Shown: piece after piece, positions 1 through 5,311 of the stretch | How the letters are laid out: each line of letters opens with the position of its first letter | Position numbering within the stretch: the first letter of the stretch is position 1 | Assembly (NCBI GenBank): GCA_902766525.1 | Contig: CACXDX010000199.1 | Span: 1-5,311 of the forward strand | Direction of reading: 5' to 3' | Source: an uncultured Bacillota bacterium | GTDB taxonomy: Bacteria; Bacillota; Dehalobacteriia; UBA7702 | Length of the DNA stretch: 5,311 nucleotides | Translations under genes and position numbers: made by a program | The notes under the pieces: model-generated | Told to the model about the DNA's origin: nothing | Seen by the model: the letters and a program-made list of their open reading frames with translations, nothing else | The model's database searches: none

Positions 1-354
1 ATCCTCTTCCAAAATTTCTTTTAACGTATGTCCGCTTTCTTCTATGATTTTTCGTAAAGCATCCGATGCCACGCCGGCGAAAACCGACGCGTCTTTTTTC
101 ATCAGTTTTATCGTTTCGTTCCCGAGCGCAACCGGACATTTCTCCGATTTACCGAGTATATTCCCTTTGCCGTCATCAGCGCGAACCGGAAGGATCAGCG
201 CATCGGCGCCAAAAAGACATTTTTGAAGAGAGAGGTTCTTTGTATCTTCTTCGTTTTCCAGGGCAAACCCTGCGATATCATATCCCTGAAATCGAAGCGT
301 CTCGGCGACGATTGCCTCACGTCGATCCCCTCCGATTATGGCAATTTTTTTCAT
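1..354 (-). CDS. dpaA: Dipicolinate synthase subunit A, N-terminal part (cut by window edge)
   Basis: With DpaB, this subunit makes dipicolinic acid from the DapA product of the lysine pathway, in the mother cell during sporulation; the acid is then taken into the forespore. The first 118 residues are visible, and the frame stays open to base 1. The family is about 300 residues long, so about 40 percent is present. The protein opens MKKIAIIGGDRREAIVAETL, a Rossmann-like beta strand and glycine turn with the GGD-R signature at residues 8-11. A typical family segment follows at about 49-57 (GADALILPV), then a loop rich in Asp and Gly. The start is ATG at 354, preceded by GGAG at 367-364 with a 9-base gap. 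The gene is separated from dapB by a terminator and has its own sigma-K-like promoter. By B. subtilis synteny, dpaB, asd, dapG and dapA may follow beyond the left edge (inference). The identification is firm from the N-terminal motif plus context. Confidence 0.9.
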   Translation of the reverse strand, partial: MKKIAIIGGDRREAIVAETLRFQGYDIAGFALENEEDTKNLSLQKCLFGADALILPVRADDGKGNILGKSEKCPVALGNETIKLMKKDASVFAGVASDALRKIIEESGHTLKEILEED

Positions 355-385
355 TTTTTTATTCTCCGGTCAAAGATCTCTTTTA

Positions 386-412
386 TACAGTATGGTTTTC
401 AAACCATACTGT
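386..412 (-). promoter_or_regulatory. Candidate sigma-K-type promoter of dpaA
   Basis: On the minus strand, CATACTGTA (394-386) fits the sigma-K -10 consensus CATAnnnTA exactly. An AC dinucleotide (412-411) lies 16 bases upstream, as expected for the short sigma-K -35 element. Transcription would start near 378, giving a leader of roughly 25 bases that still includes the GGAG ribosome site. The B. subtilis spoVF operon is known to depend on sigma K. No convincing sigma-A pair is seen: TATAAA at 388-383 has no good -35 at 17 bases. The consensus is short, so a chance match is possible, but position, target gene and the upstream terminator all agree. Confidence 0.5.
387..412. repeat. 26-base near-perfect palindrome upstream of dpaA
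   Basis: The arms acagtatggttt (387-398) and aaaccatactgt (401-412) are exact reverse complements across a 2-base spacer (tc). No T-rich tract follows on either strand, so it is not an obvious terminator. It spans the candidate -10 and -35 elements of dpaA. Its symmetry would suit an operator for a dimeric regulator, or a cruciform or RNA hairpin if transcribed from further upstream. The symmetry is certain; the role is inferred. Confidence 0.75.
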
Positions 413-426
413 GCCTGTCTTTAAGC

Positions 427-462
427 AAATAAAAAGAATCCGGTCTCAAAAAGAGACCGGAT
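427..462 (-). terminator. Intrinsic terminator after dapB
   Basis: On the minus strand, ATCCGGTCTC (462-453) and GAGACCGGAT (447-438) form a perfect 10-bp GC-rich stem around a loop of five T. A T-rich tail TCTTTTTATTTG (437-426) follows at once. It starts 20 bases past the dapB stop codon and so ends the operon upstream of dpaA. On the plus strand the stem is followed by cagataaaat, which is not a U-tract, so it should work in one direction only. Confidence 0.9.
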
Positions 463-482
463 CAGATAAAATAGAATCCGAA

Positions 483-1259
483 TTATAAAATATTTTCCAA
501 TCCGTAGACGAGACCCGGCGTCAGATCGGAAATTGCCCGAATGGCAAGCAATAAACCGGCAACAAAAGATTCTCGGCTCATGGAATCATGTCTGATGGTC
601 AATGTCTGACCTTTTCCTCCGAAAATAACTTCCTGATGAGCGACGTATCCGGGCAAACGCACGCTGTGAACGCGCATACCTTCATATTCTCCGCCGCGTG
701 AACCGGGAATCTTTTCAATCTCATCGGCTTGTCCCTGATAGATCTTTTCCCGGTTGGCAGCCATCATTTCCAAGGTTTTCACAGCCGTACCCGATGGAGC
801 GTCTTTTTTCTGATCATGATGAAGCTCAATTACTTCCACATTGGGAAAATAGCGGGCGGCGCGGGCAGCAAAATCCATCATCAATACCGCTCCCAAAGCA
901 AAATTCGGCGCGATGAAAGCTACTCGTCCGGCTTCTCTGGCTGCCTCGTCGATTTTTTTCAAATCTTCGGCGCCGAGTCCCGTTGTGCCGACAATAACAT
1001 GCTTTTTTAAAGCCAATACGCTCATGACATTTTCCTTCACCGCAGAAGGTGATGTGAAATCGACAACGATATCAGGCTGTTTTTTCATGATCATTTCATC
1101 GAGATCGCCGTCGATCTTCAATCCATCCACGGCGGCAATTTCTTTACCGATACCGCAAACGTCCATCGCGCCGACAACTTCGATGTCATCAACGGCGGCA
1201 ACGCCTTCAATCATCGATCTTCCCATCTTTCCCTCAGCACCTAAAAAAGCAATTTTCAT
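483..1259 (-). CDS. dapB: 4-hydroxy-tetrahydrodipicolinate reductase
   Basis: DapB is a cytosolic enzyme that reduces 4-hydroxy-tetrahydrodipicolinate (HTPA) with NAD(P)H to tetrahydrodipicolinate in the diaminopimelate/lysine pathway. The 258-residue protein has normal family length. The N-terminal Rossmann fold starts MKIAFLGAEGKMG, with the GxxGxMG nucleotide-binding turn at 7-13. VDFTSPSAV (66-74), GTTGL (91-95) and PNFALG (118-123) follow. The substrate and catalytic motif HHDQKKDAPSGTA is at 147-159; by alignment, H147 and K151 match E. coli H159 and K163. A conserved RGGEYEGMR segment begins at 188, and RHDS is at 223-226. The reading frame can be extended to a GTG at 1274 through three tandem ATGs. 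I chose the third ATG (1259) because GGAGG at 1272-1268 lies 8 bases before it, while the longer forms would bury that site. It follows ymxH by 34 bases, so there is no room for a lysine riboswitch. A terminator follows it. Confidence 0.96.
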   Translation of the reverse strand: MKIAFLGAEGKMGRSMIEGVAAVDDIEVVGAMDVCGIGKEIAAVDGLKIDGDLDEMIMKKQPDIVVDFTSPSAVKENVMSVLALKKHVIVGTTGLGAEDLKKIDEAAREAGRVAFIAPNFALGAVLMMDFAARAARYFPNVEVIELHHDQKKDAPSGTAVKTLEMMAANREKIYQGQADEIEKIPGSRGGEYEGMRVHSVRLPGYVAHQEVIFGGKGQTLTIRHDSMSRESFVAGLLLAIRAISDLTPGLVYGLENIL

Positions 1260-1267
1260 CATCATAA

Positions 1268-1272
1268 CCTCC
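1268..1272 (-). promoter_or_regulatory. dapB: Ribosome binding site that sets the dapB start
   Basis: GGAGG on the minus strand precedes three consecutive ATG codons at spacings of 2, 5 and 8 bases. The third gives the best spacing and the usual family N-terminus MKIAFLG. The middle one is a possible alternative. The upstream GTG at 1274 overlaps the site and is unlikely to be used. Confidence 0.7.
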
Positions 1273-1293
1273 ACATCTCTGTTCTCTCATCTT

Positions 1294-1551
1294 TTACTTG
1301 CCGTTGCGATAAAAAGGCTCCTTAGAGATCATAATCACCTCATCGCCGATTTTTACCACATCATCCCATGCGATAACGGCAGCACCTTCGCTGACGATCT
1401 CCCGGGGGAAGCTCCTCATCGGCGGCAGCAGTAATGATTCGATTTTTCCGGTCTCTTCATCAACCATTAAATCAACATCACCGACGGAGCCGATCACTCC
1501 GCCGCTGTCAATATCGATAATTACCTTCCCCGTCAACTCAGAAAAAAGCAT
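1294..1551 (-). CDS. ymxH: YlmC/YmxH-family PRC-barrel sporulation-associated protein
   Basis: This is a small 85-residue protein made almost entirely of one PRC-barrel (six-stranded beta-barrel) domain. The N-terminus MLFSELTGKVIIDIDSGGVI runs into the family pattern IGSVGDVDLMVDEETGKIESLLL (about 20-42), an acidic turn between strands. A second strand set with WDDVVKIGDEVIMI lies near 62-75. No signal peptide or membrane segment is seen. Members of this family occur mainly in spore-forming Bacillota. Their biochemical role is not established; other PRC barrels, such as the one in RimM, bind partner proteins. The start ATG has a strong GGGAGGGG site at 1564-1557. The gene lies 55 bases after dut and 34 before dapB, on the same strand. 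The symbol rests on position next to the peptidase and dpaA as in B. subtilis; a YlmC-type name is equally possible on sequence alone. Confidence 0.85.
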   Translation of the reverse strand: MLFSELTGKVIIDIDSGGVIGSVGDVDLMVDEETGKIESLLLPPMRSFPREIVSEGAAVIAWDDVVKIGDEVIMISKEPFYRNGK

Positions 1552-1592
1552 TTTGTCCCCTCCCTTTTACAGAGCAGTATACTCTTGGGGAA

Positions 1593-1622
1593 AGTATATG
1601 AACGATTCACATTCCTGTATGA
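1593..1622 (-). promoter_or_regulatory. Weak candidate sigma-E-type promoter before ymxH
   Basis: On the minus strand, TCATACA (1622-1616) resembles the sigma-E -35 (KMATATT). CATATACT (1600-1593), 15 bases on, resembles the -10 (CATACAnT). The start would lie near 1587, about 36 bases before the ymxH ATG. The -35 lies in the last codons of dut. A weak 6-bp inverted repeat (tatact at 1578-1583 with agtata at 1593-1598) overlaps it. Both elements carry mismatches, so this is tentative; read-through from dut is sufficient to explain ymxH expression. Confidence 0.22.
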
Positions 1623-2068
1623 CCGAAACCGCCTTCTCCGCGCTCCGTTGCGTCAAGACTGTCACACACCTGCAAAATACCACGGAAATACGGAGCAAGA
1701 ATACCCTGGGCAATTCTCATTCCACGCTCAACAATAAAATCTTCTTCTCCCAGATTAATGAGAATAATTTTGACTTCACCCCGATAATCACTGTCTATCG
1801 TTCCCGGGGCGTTGAGAACCGAAACCCCTTTCTTTGCCGCAAGTCCGCTGCGGGGTCGAACCTGCAGCTCTGTACCTTGAGGCACGGCAAAACGCAATCC
1901 GGTCGGGATCATTGCGGTTTTACCGGGATTGATAACGATTTTTTCTTCATTGGCCGCAAAAAAATCAAAACCGGCTGCGCCTTCCGTTTGATAGGAAGGC
2001 AGCGGTAAATCTCCGTAAGACGGCAAAAGCTCTATTTTTACATCGAGCATGGATATGATTCGTTCCAT
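1607..2068 (-). CDS. dut: Deoxyuridine 5'-triphosphate nucleotidohydrolase (dUTPase)
   Basis: This trimeric cytosolic enzyme hydrolyses dUTP to dUMP and pyrophosphate, keeping uracil out of DNA and supplying dUMP for dTMP synthesis. All five dUTPase motifs appear in order in the 153 residues. Motif 1 is AAGFDFFA (31-38; the usual form is AGxDLxA). Motif 2 is RPRSGLA (71-77). Motif 3 is [16 protein letters not shown] (86-101), with the water-activating Asp at 92 and the uracil-stacking Tyr at 95. Motif 4 is RGMRIAQ (115-121). Motif 5 is the flexible C-terminal glycine loop [10 protein letters not shown] (143-152). The length is normal for a homotrimeric bacterial enzyme. The start ATG at 2068 has AAGGAG at 2080-2075, spacing 6; an internal Met at residue 7 has no such site. 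It lies 22 bases after the M16 peptidase and is probably co-transcribed. In B. subtilis no dut lies at this position. Confidence 0.96.
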   Translation of the reverse strand: MERIISMLDVKIELLPSYGDLPLPSYQTEGAAGFDFFAANEEKIVINPGKTAMIPTGLRFAVPQGTELQVRPRSGLAAKKGVSVLNAPGTIDSDYRGEVKIILINLGEEDFIVERGMRIAQGILAPYFRGILQVCDSLDATERGEGGFGHTGM

Positions 2069-2090
2069 CTGTTTCTCCTTTAAATCTGCC

Positions 2091-3311
2091 TTATTTGCCT
2101 CTCAAAACAGCTTTGGCAAAACATTCTCTCCGAAAAATCCGATCGGCACAGGCTGCAATATCATCGTTGCCGACGGCGTCGATCCCGGAAACGATTTCCT
2201 CGATGGGGATGTAACGGTGAAAGAAAAGTTCATTGCGGCCGAGACGATTAAGCCGGCTGCCGAGACTGTCCACAGAAAGGCGCATCGCACCGTTGATCTG
2301 CTGTTTGATATGATTGAGCCGTTCTGTGGGAATCCCTCTTTTCTTCAAATCAAAGCATCGATTTAAACATAGTTCTTCAACTTCCTTACCGCGATTCGGC
2401 GCCGTTCCCGCATAAATCGTCAGCATCCCGCTGTCCTCATAAGGTGTAAGAAAGGAATACACCGAATAAGAAAGAGCCAGCTCCTCGCGGATTTTTTGGA
2501 ATAATTCCGATGATGCGCCGCCGCCGAGATATTCGTTTAACAGCACTGCGCTGTAATAGTGTTCATCAAAGATCGAACAGGAAGAAAAAGCAATGGCGAT
2601 ATGTTCCTGGGCGATATCCTTTTGAAGGGAACATGTCCCTCCGTGAAAAACGGGAATTTCTTCTTTTTCTTTTTTTCCCTGTCCTCCAAAGGATGAAAAA
2701 CAATGCTCGGCTTCGGCCAGAATTGCCTTGATATCAAAATTGCCGACGACGGCAAAAACCGTGTTTTTCGGCGTATACATTTCTTTACGATAAGACAGCA
2801 GAATATCACGGGAGAATGCTTTGACCTGTTCCTCGTAACCGAGAATCGGCCTGCCCAGCGCGTGATTTTTCCAACAAACCTCATTCAATTTGTCGATAAC
2901 AAGATCCTCGGGGCTGTCCTCATAGAGATTAATCTCTTCCAAAACAACATTTTTTTCTTTTTCCAGCTCTTCTTCATCGTAGACCGAATGAAGAAACAAA
3001 TCGGAAAGAACATCCATGGCAAGAGCATAATCTTCTTTGACAACATGACAATAGAAATTTGTATATTCTTTCGTGGTATAAGCATTGAGCTGTCCGCCGC
3101 GATTTTCCAATACCTCGGCCAATTCACGGGCACTGCGTCTCTCGGTACCCTTAAAATTCATATGTTCAAGGAAATGGGAAATACCGGCAAGCTGCGCGGA
3201 TTCATGGCGGCTGCCGGCTTTGACCCATATGCCCATTAATACTGACTGAGCATAATCTATTTTTTCGGCAACGATGGTCAAACCGTTTTTCAACGTATAT
3301 TTTTCAATCAT
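2091..3311 (-). CDS. mlpA: M16-family zinc peptidase, processing-peptidase type (MlpA/YmxG)
   Basis: This is a single-chain M16B metallopeptidase of 406 residues, the usual length for bacterial relatives of mitochondrial processing peptidase beta. It has no signal peptide and is probably cytosolic. The inverted zinc motif HFLEH at 46-50 (H46, E49, H50) is intact and followed by MNFKGT. The third zinc ligand is E126 in VVLEEI, 76 residues after H50, as the family requires. [19 protein letters not shown] (69-87) is the conserved strand and turn of the active N-terminal half. The C-terminal half keeps the Arg/Tyr pair in [17 protein letters not shown] (R275, Y282), after the GGGASSELF loop (263-271). 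A Lys/Glu-rich linker (about 212-218) joins the halves. It should therefore be active; its substrates are unknown. The start ATG lies inside the 3' end of the deacetylase gene (8-base overlap), with only a weak purine-rich site upstream, which suggests translational coupling. Confidence 0.93.
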   Translation of the reverse strand: MIEKYTLKNGLTIVAEKIDYAQSVLMGIWVKAGSRHESAQLAGISHFLEHMNFKGTERRSARELAEVLENRGGQLNAYTTKEYTNFYCHVVKEDYALAMDVLSDLFLHSVYDEEELEKEKNVVLEEINLYEDSPEDLVIDKLNEVCWKNHALGRPILGYEEQVKAFSRDILLSYRKEMYTPKNTVFAVVGNFDIKAILAEAEHCFSSFGGQGKKEKEEIPVFHGGTCSLQKDIAQEHIAIAFSSCSIFDEHYYSAVLLNEYLGGGASSELFQKIREELALSYSVYSFLTPYEDSGMLTIYAGTAPNRGKEVEELCLNRCFDLKKRGIPTERLNHIKQQINGAMRLSVDSLGSRLNRLGRNELFFHRYIPIEEIVSGIDAVGNDDIAACADRIFRRECFAKAVLRGK

Positions 3312-4026
3312 TCTTCTTTATCTTCTCAGCTTTATCTCTGATTATCTCGGAAACAGTTACAGGTGAAAGGTTTTTGTCTTTCAATACCGCAAGGATCTCC
3401 GGCAGCGCGGCAAGGGTATTTTCCGTCGGATGCATGAGAATAATGGAGCCATCTTCCGTTTTCTTTGCAACGCGATCTACAATGATTTCGGGTGACGGCT
3501 TCTGCCAGTCGATCGTATCCACGCTCCAAAGGATGAGATTATAACCCTTGTCTTCGGCAGCGTGTATAATGTTGTCATCGATTTCTCCGGCGGCCGGGGC
3601 AAAAAGATCTGTCCTGACATGAAGTGTCTCTTCGATAATCTTTTCAGCGGCATCTATATCCGCACAGTTTTCCTCGTAATTCATATTACCGGGATGAAGA
3701 TGCTTCAAACCGTGATTTCCGATTTCCATATCGGCGTGTCTGATCATCAGAGCAATCTCGGGATATTTTTCCGTCCAGCGTCCGGTCAGAAAGAATGTTG
3801 CTTTGGCCTCGTTTTTTTCCAAAACTGAAAGGATGTCGGGAATGTAATTTTCTCCCCAGTCAACATTAAAACAAAGCGCCGCGCGATGATATCCGCTGAT
3901 ACCGTTATAATAAGGTGAAGAGGCTCTTGCCTCGTTTCCACGCAGCAAAACAGAAAAAACAATAACGGTCAAAAATACCAGTACGCAAACGAGGAAAAAA
4001 AGACGGATTTTTTTGTGTATAATCAT
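3304..4026 (-). CDS. Sporulation-type polysaccharide deacetylase (NodB fold; YlxY/PdaB-like) with altered catalytic motifs
   Basis: The 240-residue protein begins with basic MIIHKKIR and a hydrophobic segment at about 8-28. ARA at 33-35 could be a signal-peptidase site, so it is exported or anchored outside the membrane. A NodB homology domain follows. Motif 1 is FNVDWG (53-58) in place of TFDDG, with Asn at the first Asp position. KATFFLTG is at 75-82. Motif 2 is GNHGLKH with the metal-binding His pair H105 and H109. Motif 3 is FAPAAG (142-147), with Ala at the position of the usual Arg. WSVDTIDW is at 167-174, and LMHP has the catalytic-type His at 199. Active relatives remove acetyl groups from peptidoglycan or other amino sugars. 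Position after pnp matches B. subtilis ylxY, but the length (240 versus about 320) is nearer PdaB, so no symbol is given. AAAGGGGGC at 4040-4032 supports the ATG at 4026. The stop overlaps the peptidase start. Confidence 0.88.
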   Translation of the reverse strand: MIIHKKIRLFFLVCVLVFLTVIVFSVLLRGNEARASSPYYNGISGYHRAALCFNVDWGENYIPDILSVLEKNEAKATFFLTGRWTEKYPEIALMIRHADMEIGNHGLKHLHPGNMNYEENCADIDAAEKIIEETLHVRTDLFAPAAGEIDDNIIHAAEDKGYNLILWSVDTIDWQKPSPEIIVDRVAKKTEDGSIILMHPTENTLAALPEILAVLKDKNLSPVTVSEIIRDKAEKIKKND

Positions 4027-4047
4027 AGAGTGCCCCCTTTCTACAAA

Positions 4048-4076
4048 ATATTATCGCAAAAAGGGAGCATTTATGA
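4048..4076 (-). promoter_or_regulatory. Candidate promoter of the deacetylase-led operon (extended -10; possible overlapping sigma E)
   Basis: On the minus strand, TGCGATAAT (4058-4050) is an extended -10 (TGnTATAAT) with one mismatch, suited to the main sigma factor, although no good -35 lies upstream. The same place also reads as a degenerate sigma-E promoter: TCATAAA (4076-4070), 14 bases, then GATAATAT (4055-4048). Either would start about 17-20 bases before the ribosome site and ATG at 4026. I see no terminator after pnp (a 5-bp hairpin at 4093-4107 lacks a U-tract), so read-through from pnp is also likely. Confidence 0.4.
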
Positions 4077-4142
4077 CGAATTCTTTATCGCTCAGCAAAA
4101 AATGCTGCATTCCGCCGCAAATCCGAAAGCGCTATCAAAGCA

Positions 4143-5311
4143 TTATTTCAAAAGCTCTGCGGCTTTGGAACCATGGAAACTTTCATGAATATTTTCGGGA
4201 ATACCGTCGGCGACGGCGGCTTTACGGGAAAGCTTAACCTTACCGGAAGGATCAATGTTGATCACTTTAACGGCGATTTTATCGCCTTCCTTCAAAAGAT
4301 CGGTCACTTTTTCAACGCGTTTTTTCATCAATTCGGAAATATGAACCATACCGTCTTTTCCCGAGATATCAAGGATTCCGGGGATGATTTGAACAAAGGC
4401 GCCGAAATCGGCAATCTTTACGACGGTTCCTTCATAAATTTTACCGAGTTCCACATCTTCAACGATTGCTTCAATGATCTTCAGCGCAGCTTCACCCTTC
4501 TGGGCGTCAACCGAGGCGATGTAAACGGAACCGTCATCTTCCACATCGATTTTAGCGCCGGTTTCTTCCACAATACGTTTAATGGTCTTTCCGCCGGAAC
4601 CGATGATTTCACGGATCTTATCGGGATGAACTTTTGTATTGAGAATACGGGGAGCATACCGGGAAAGCTCGGCTCTCGGTTCGCCGATGACATCCAGCAT
4701 TTTGCCGAGGATGTGCATTCTGCCTTTTTTGGCCTGAGCCAAAGCTTCAACAAATACTTCTCTGGTAATACCGGCGATCTTCATATCCATCTGGATTGCC
4801 GTAACACCTTCGGACGTACCGGCAACTTTAAAGTCCATATCACCCAAAGCGTCTTCAAGCCCCTGAATATCCGTAAGGATCGTAATATCATCCTGATCTT
4901 TGATCAGACCCATGGCAACGCCGGCAACAGGCGCCTTGATGGGAACACCGGCATCCATCAGCGAAAGCGTACTGGCGCAGACACTGCCCATGGAAGTGGA
5001 ACCGTTAGAGGCAATGGCTTCGGAAACGAGACGCAGAGCATACGGGAATTTTTCCTCAGAGGGAATCATCGGCAGCAATGCTTTTTCGGCAAGAGCGCCA
5101 TGACCGATTTCTCTGCGGCCGGGACCTCTCATCGGACGGGCTTCACCGACGCTGTAAGGCGGGAAATTATAATGATGCATATAGCGTTTGGAATCTTCGA
5201 TGCCGAGACCGTCAAGGATCTGTTCATCACTGAGCGAACCCAACGTACATACATTCAATATCTGAGTCTCACCGCGGGTAAACATCGAGGAGCCGTGGGT
5301 ACGGGCCAGAA
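4143..5311 (-). CDS. pnp: Polynucleotide phosphorylase, C-terminal 388 residues (N-terminus outside window)
   Basis: PNPase is a trimeric 3'-5' exoribonuclease that uses phosphate to release nucleoside diphosphates; it drives mRNA decay. The frame is open to the right edge, where the first complete codons give [16 protein letters not shown], the conserved entry to the second RNase PH domain. The full family length is about 700 residues, so just over half is visible. Numbering from the first complete codon: [10 protein letters not shown] is at 62-71, and [11 protein letters not shown] at 103-113. The catalytic set in [11 protein letters not shown] (151-161) is D153, D159 and K161, matching E. 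coli D486, D492 and K494. The KH domain is near 225-285, with the GxxG loop GSGG at 237-240. The S1 domain spans about 288-363. It has an unusual insertion ILDISGK at 312-318 inside the normally short loop between FGAFV and [10 protein letters not shown] short tail ends at TAA (4145-4143). By synteny, rpsO is expected upstream. Confidence 0.97.
   Translation of the reverse strand, partial: LARTHGSSMFTRGETQILNVCTLGSLSDEQILDGLGIEDSKRYMHHYNFPPYSVGEARPMRGPGRREIGHGALAEKALLPMIPSEEKFPYALRLVSEAIASNGSTSMGSVCASTLSLMDAGVPIKAPVAGVAMGLIKDQDDITILTDIQGLEDALGDMDFKVAGTSEGVTAIQMDMKIAGITREVFVEALAQAKKGRMHILGKMLDVIGEPRAELSRYAPRILNTKVHPDKIREIIGSGGKTIKRIVEETGAKIDVEDDGSVYIASVDAQKGEAALKIIEAIVEDVELGKIYEGTVVKIADFGAFVQIIPGILDISGKDGMVHISELMKKRVEKVTDLLKEGDKIAVKVINIDPSGKVKLSRKAAVADGIPENIHESFHGSKAAELLK

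Noticed and set aside
1260..1274. Longer DapB starting at GTG 1274 (adds MEVMM)
   Set aside because: It would place the GGAGG ribosome site inside the coding region, and the added residues are not typical of the family. The third ATG at 1259 has ideal spacing.
1260..1293. Lysine riboswitch or attenuator before dapB
   Set aside because: The gap to ymxH is only 34 bases and is filled by the ribosome site; there is no space for an L-box aptamer.
2537..2884. Run of seven A in the M16 gene (plus-strand T at 2670-2676), in frame as A AAA AAA, as a possible programmed frameshift into an alternative frame
   Set aside because: The zero frame continues through a full C-terminal half with conserved Arg/Tyr. 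The shifted product would be a featureless tail. No stimulatory hairpin is evident. It is most simply a Lys/Glu-rich linker.
66..3239. Long plus-strand open frames (for example 66-488, 913-1434, 1553-2008, 2703-3239)
   Set aside because: Each lies opposite a well-identified minus-strand gene, lacks a plausible ribosome site, and gives low-complexity or family-less protein. They are antisense shadows.
4093..4107. Hairpin (cagca, five A, tgctg) after pnp as a terminator
   Set aside because: The stem is only 5 bp and no U-tract follows on either strand, so it is unlikely to terminate transcription.
1..5311. Mobile element, CRISPR array, tRNA/rRNA, defence or toxin-antitoxin system
   Set aside because: No spaced direct repeats, terminal inverted repeats, transposase or integrase motifs, or RNA gene folds were seen. 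All long minus-strand frames belong to known housekeeping or sporulation families.

Overview
The window is a compact, single-strand gene block from a Gram-positive-type, endospore-forming lineage of Bacillota. All genes lie on the minus strand. Reading in the direction of transcription (from high to low coordinates) the order is: pnp (3' part) - sporulation-type polysaccharide deacetylase - M16 zinc peptidase (MlpA/YmxG type) - dut - YlmC/YmxH PRC-barrel protein - dapB - dpaA/spoVFA (5' part). Bacillus subtilis has the related order pnp-ylxY-mlpA-ymxH-spoVFA-spoVFB-asd-dapG-dapA. Here dut sits between the peptidase and ymxH, and dapB sits between ymxH and dpaA. From memory this arrangement fits the Clostridia or Negativicutes better than Bacillus, but no marker in the window fixes the genus. 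dpaA and the sporulation-type deacetylase imply that the organism makes, or recently made, endospores.

Layout: 5311-4143 holds the last 388 complete residues of polynucleotide phosphorylase (second RNase PH domain, KH and S1). The 116-base gap 4142-4027 carries a candidate promoter and leads into an exported or membrane-anchored deacetylase (4026-3304). This overlaps the M16 peptidase (3311-2091) by 8 bases. dut follows after 22 bases (2068-1607), then ymxH after 55 bases (1551-1294), then dapB after 34 bases (1259-483). A strong intrinsic terminator lies at 462-427. A second intergenic segment with a sigma-K-like promoter embedded in a 26-base palindrome leads into dpaA, which runs off the left edge (354-1). 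No stretch over 300 bases lacks a gene.

How the genes fit together: pnp (RNA decay) and dut (nucleotide pool sanitation) are housekeeping. The deacetylase, ymxH and dpaA belong to families linked to sporulation. dapB and dpaA draw on the same lysine-pathway intermediate, 4-hydroxy-tetrahydrodipicolinate. DapB sends it to diaminopimelate and lysine; dipicolinate synthase (DpaA plus DpaB) sends it to the spore-core solute dipicolinic acid. The terminator and separate promoter between them look like the transcriptional boundary of this branch point.

I found no mobile element, CRISPR array, RNA gene or defence system, and no convincing wholly new system. The most interesting points are the palindrome/promoter at the dapB-dpaA boundary, the altered catalytic motifs of the deacetylase, and a 7-residue insertion in the S1 domain of PNPase.
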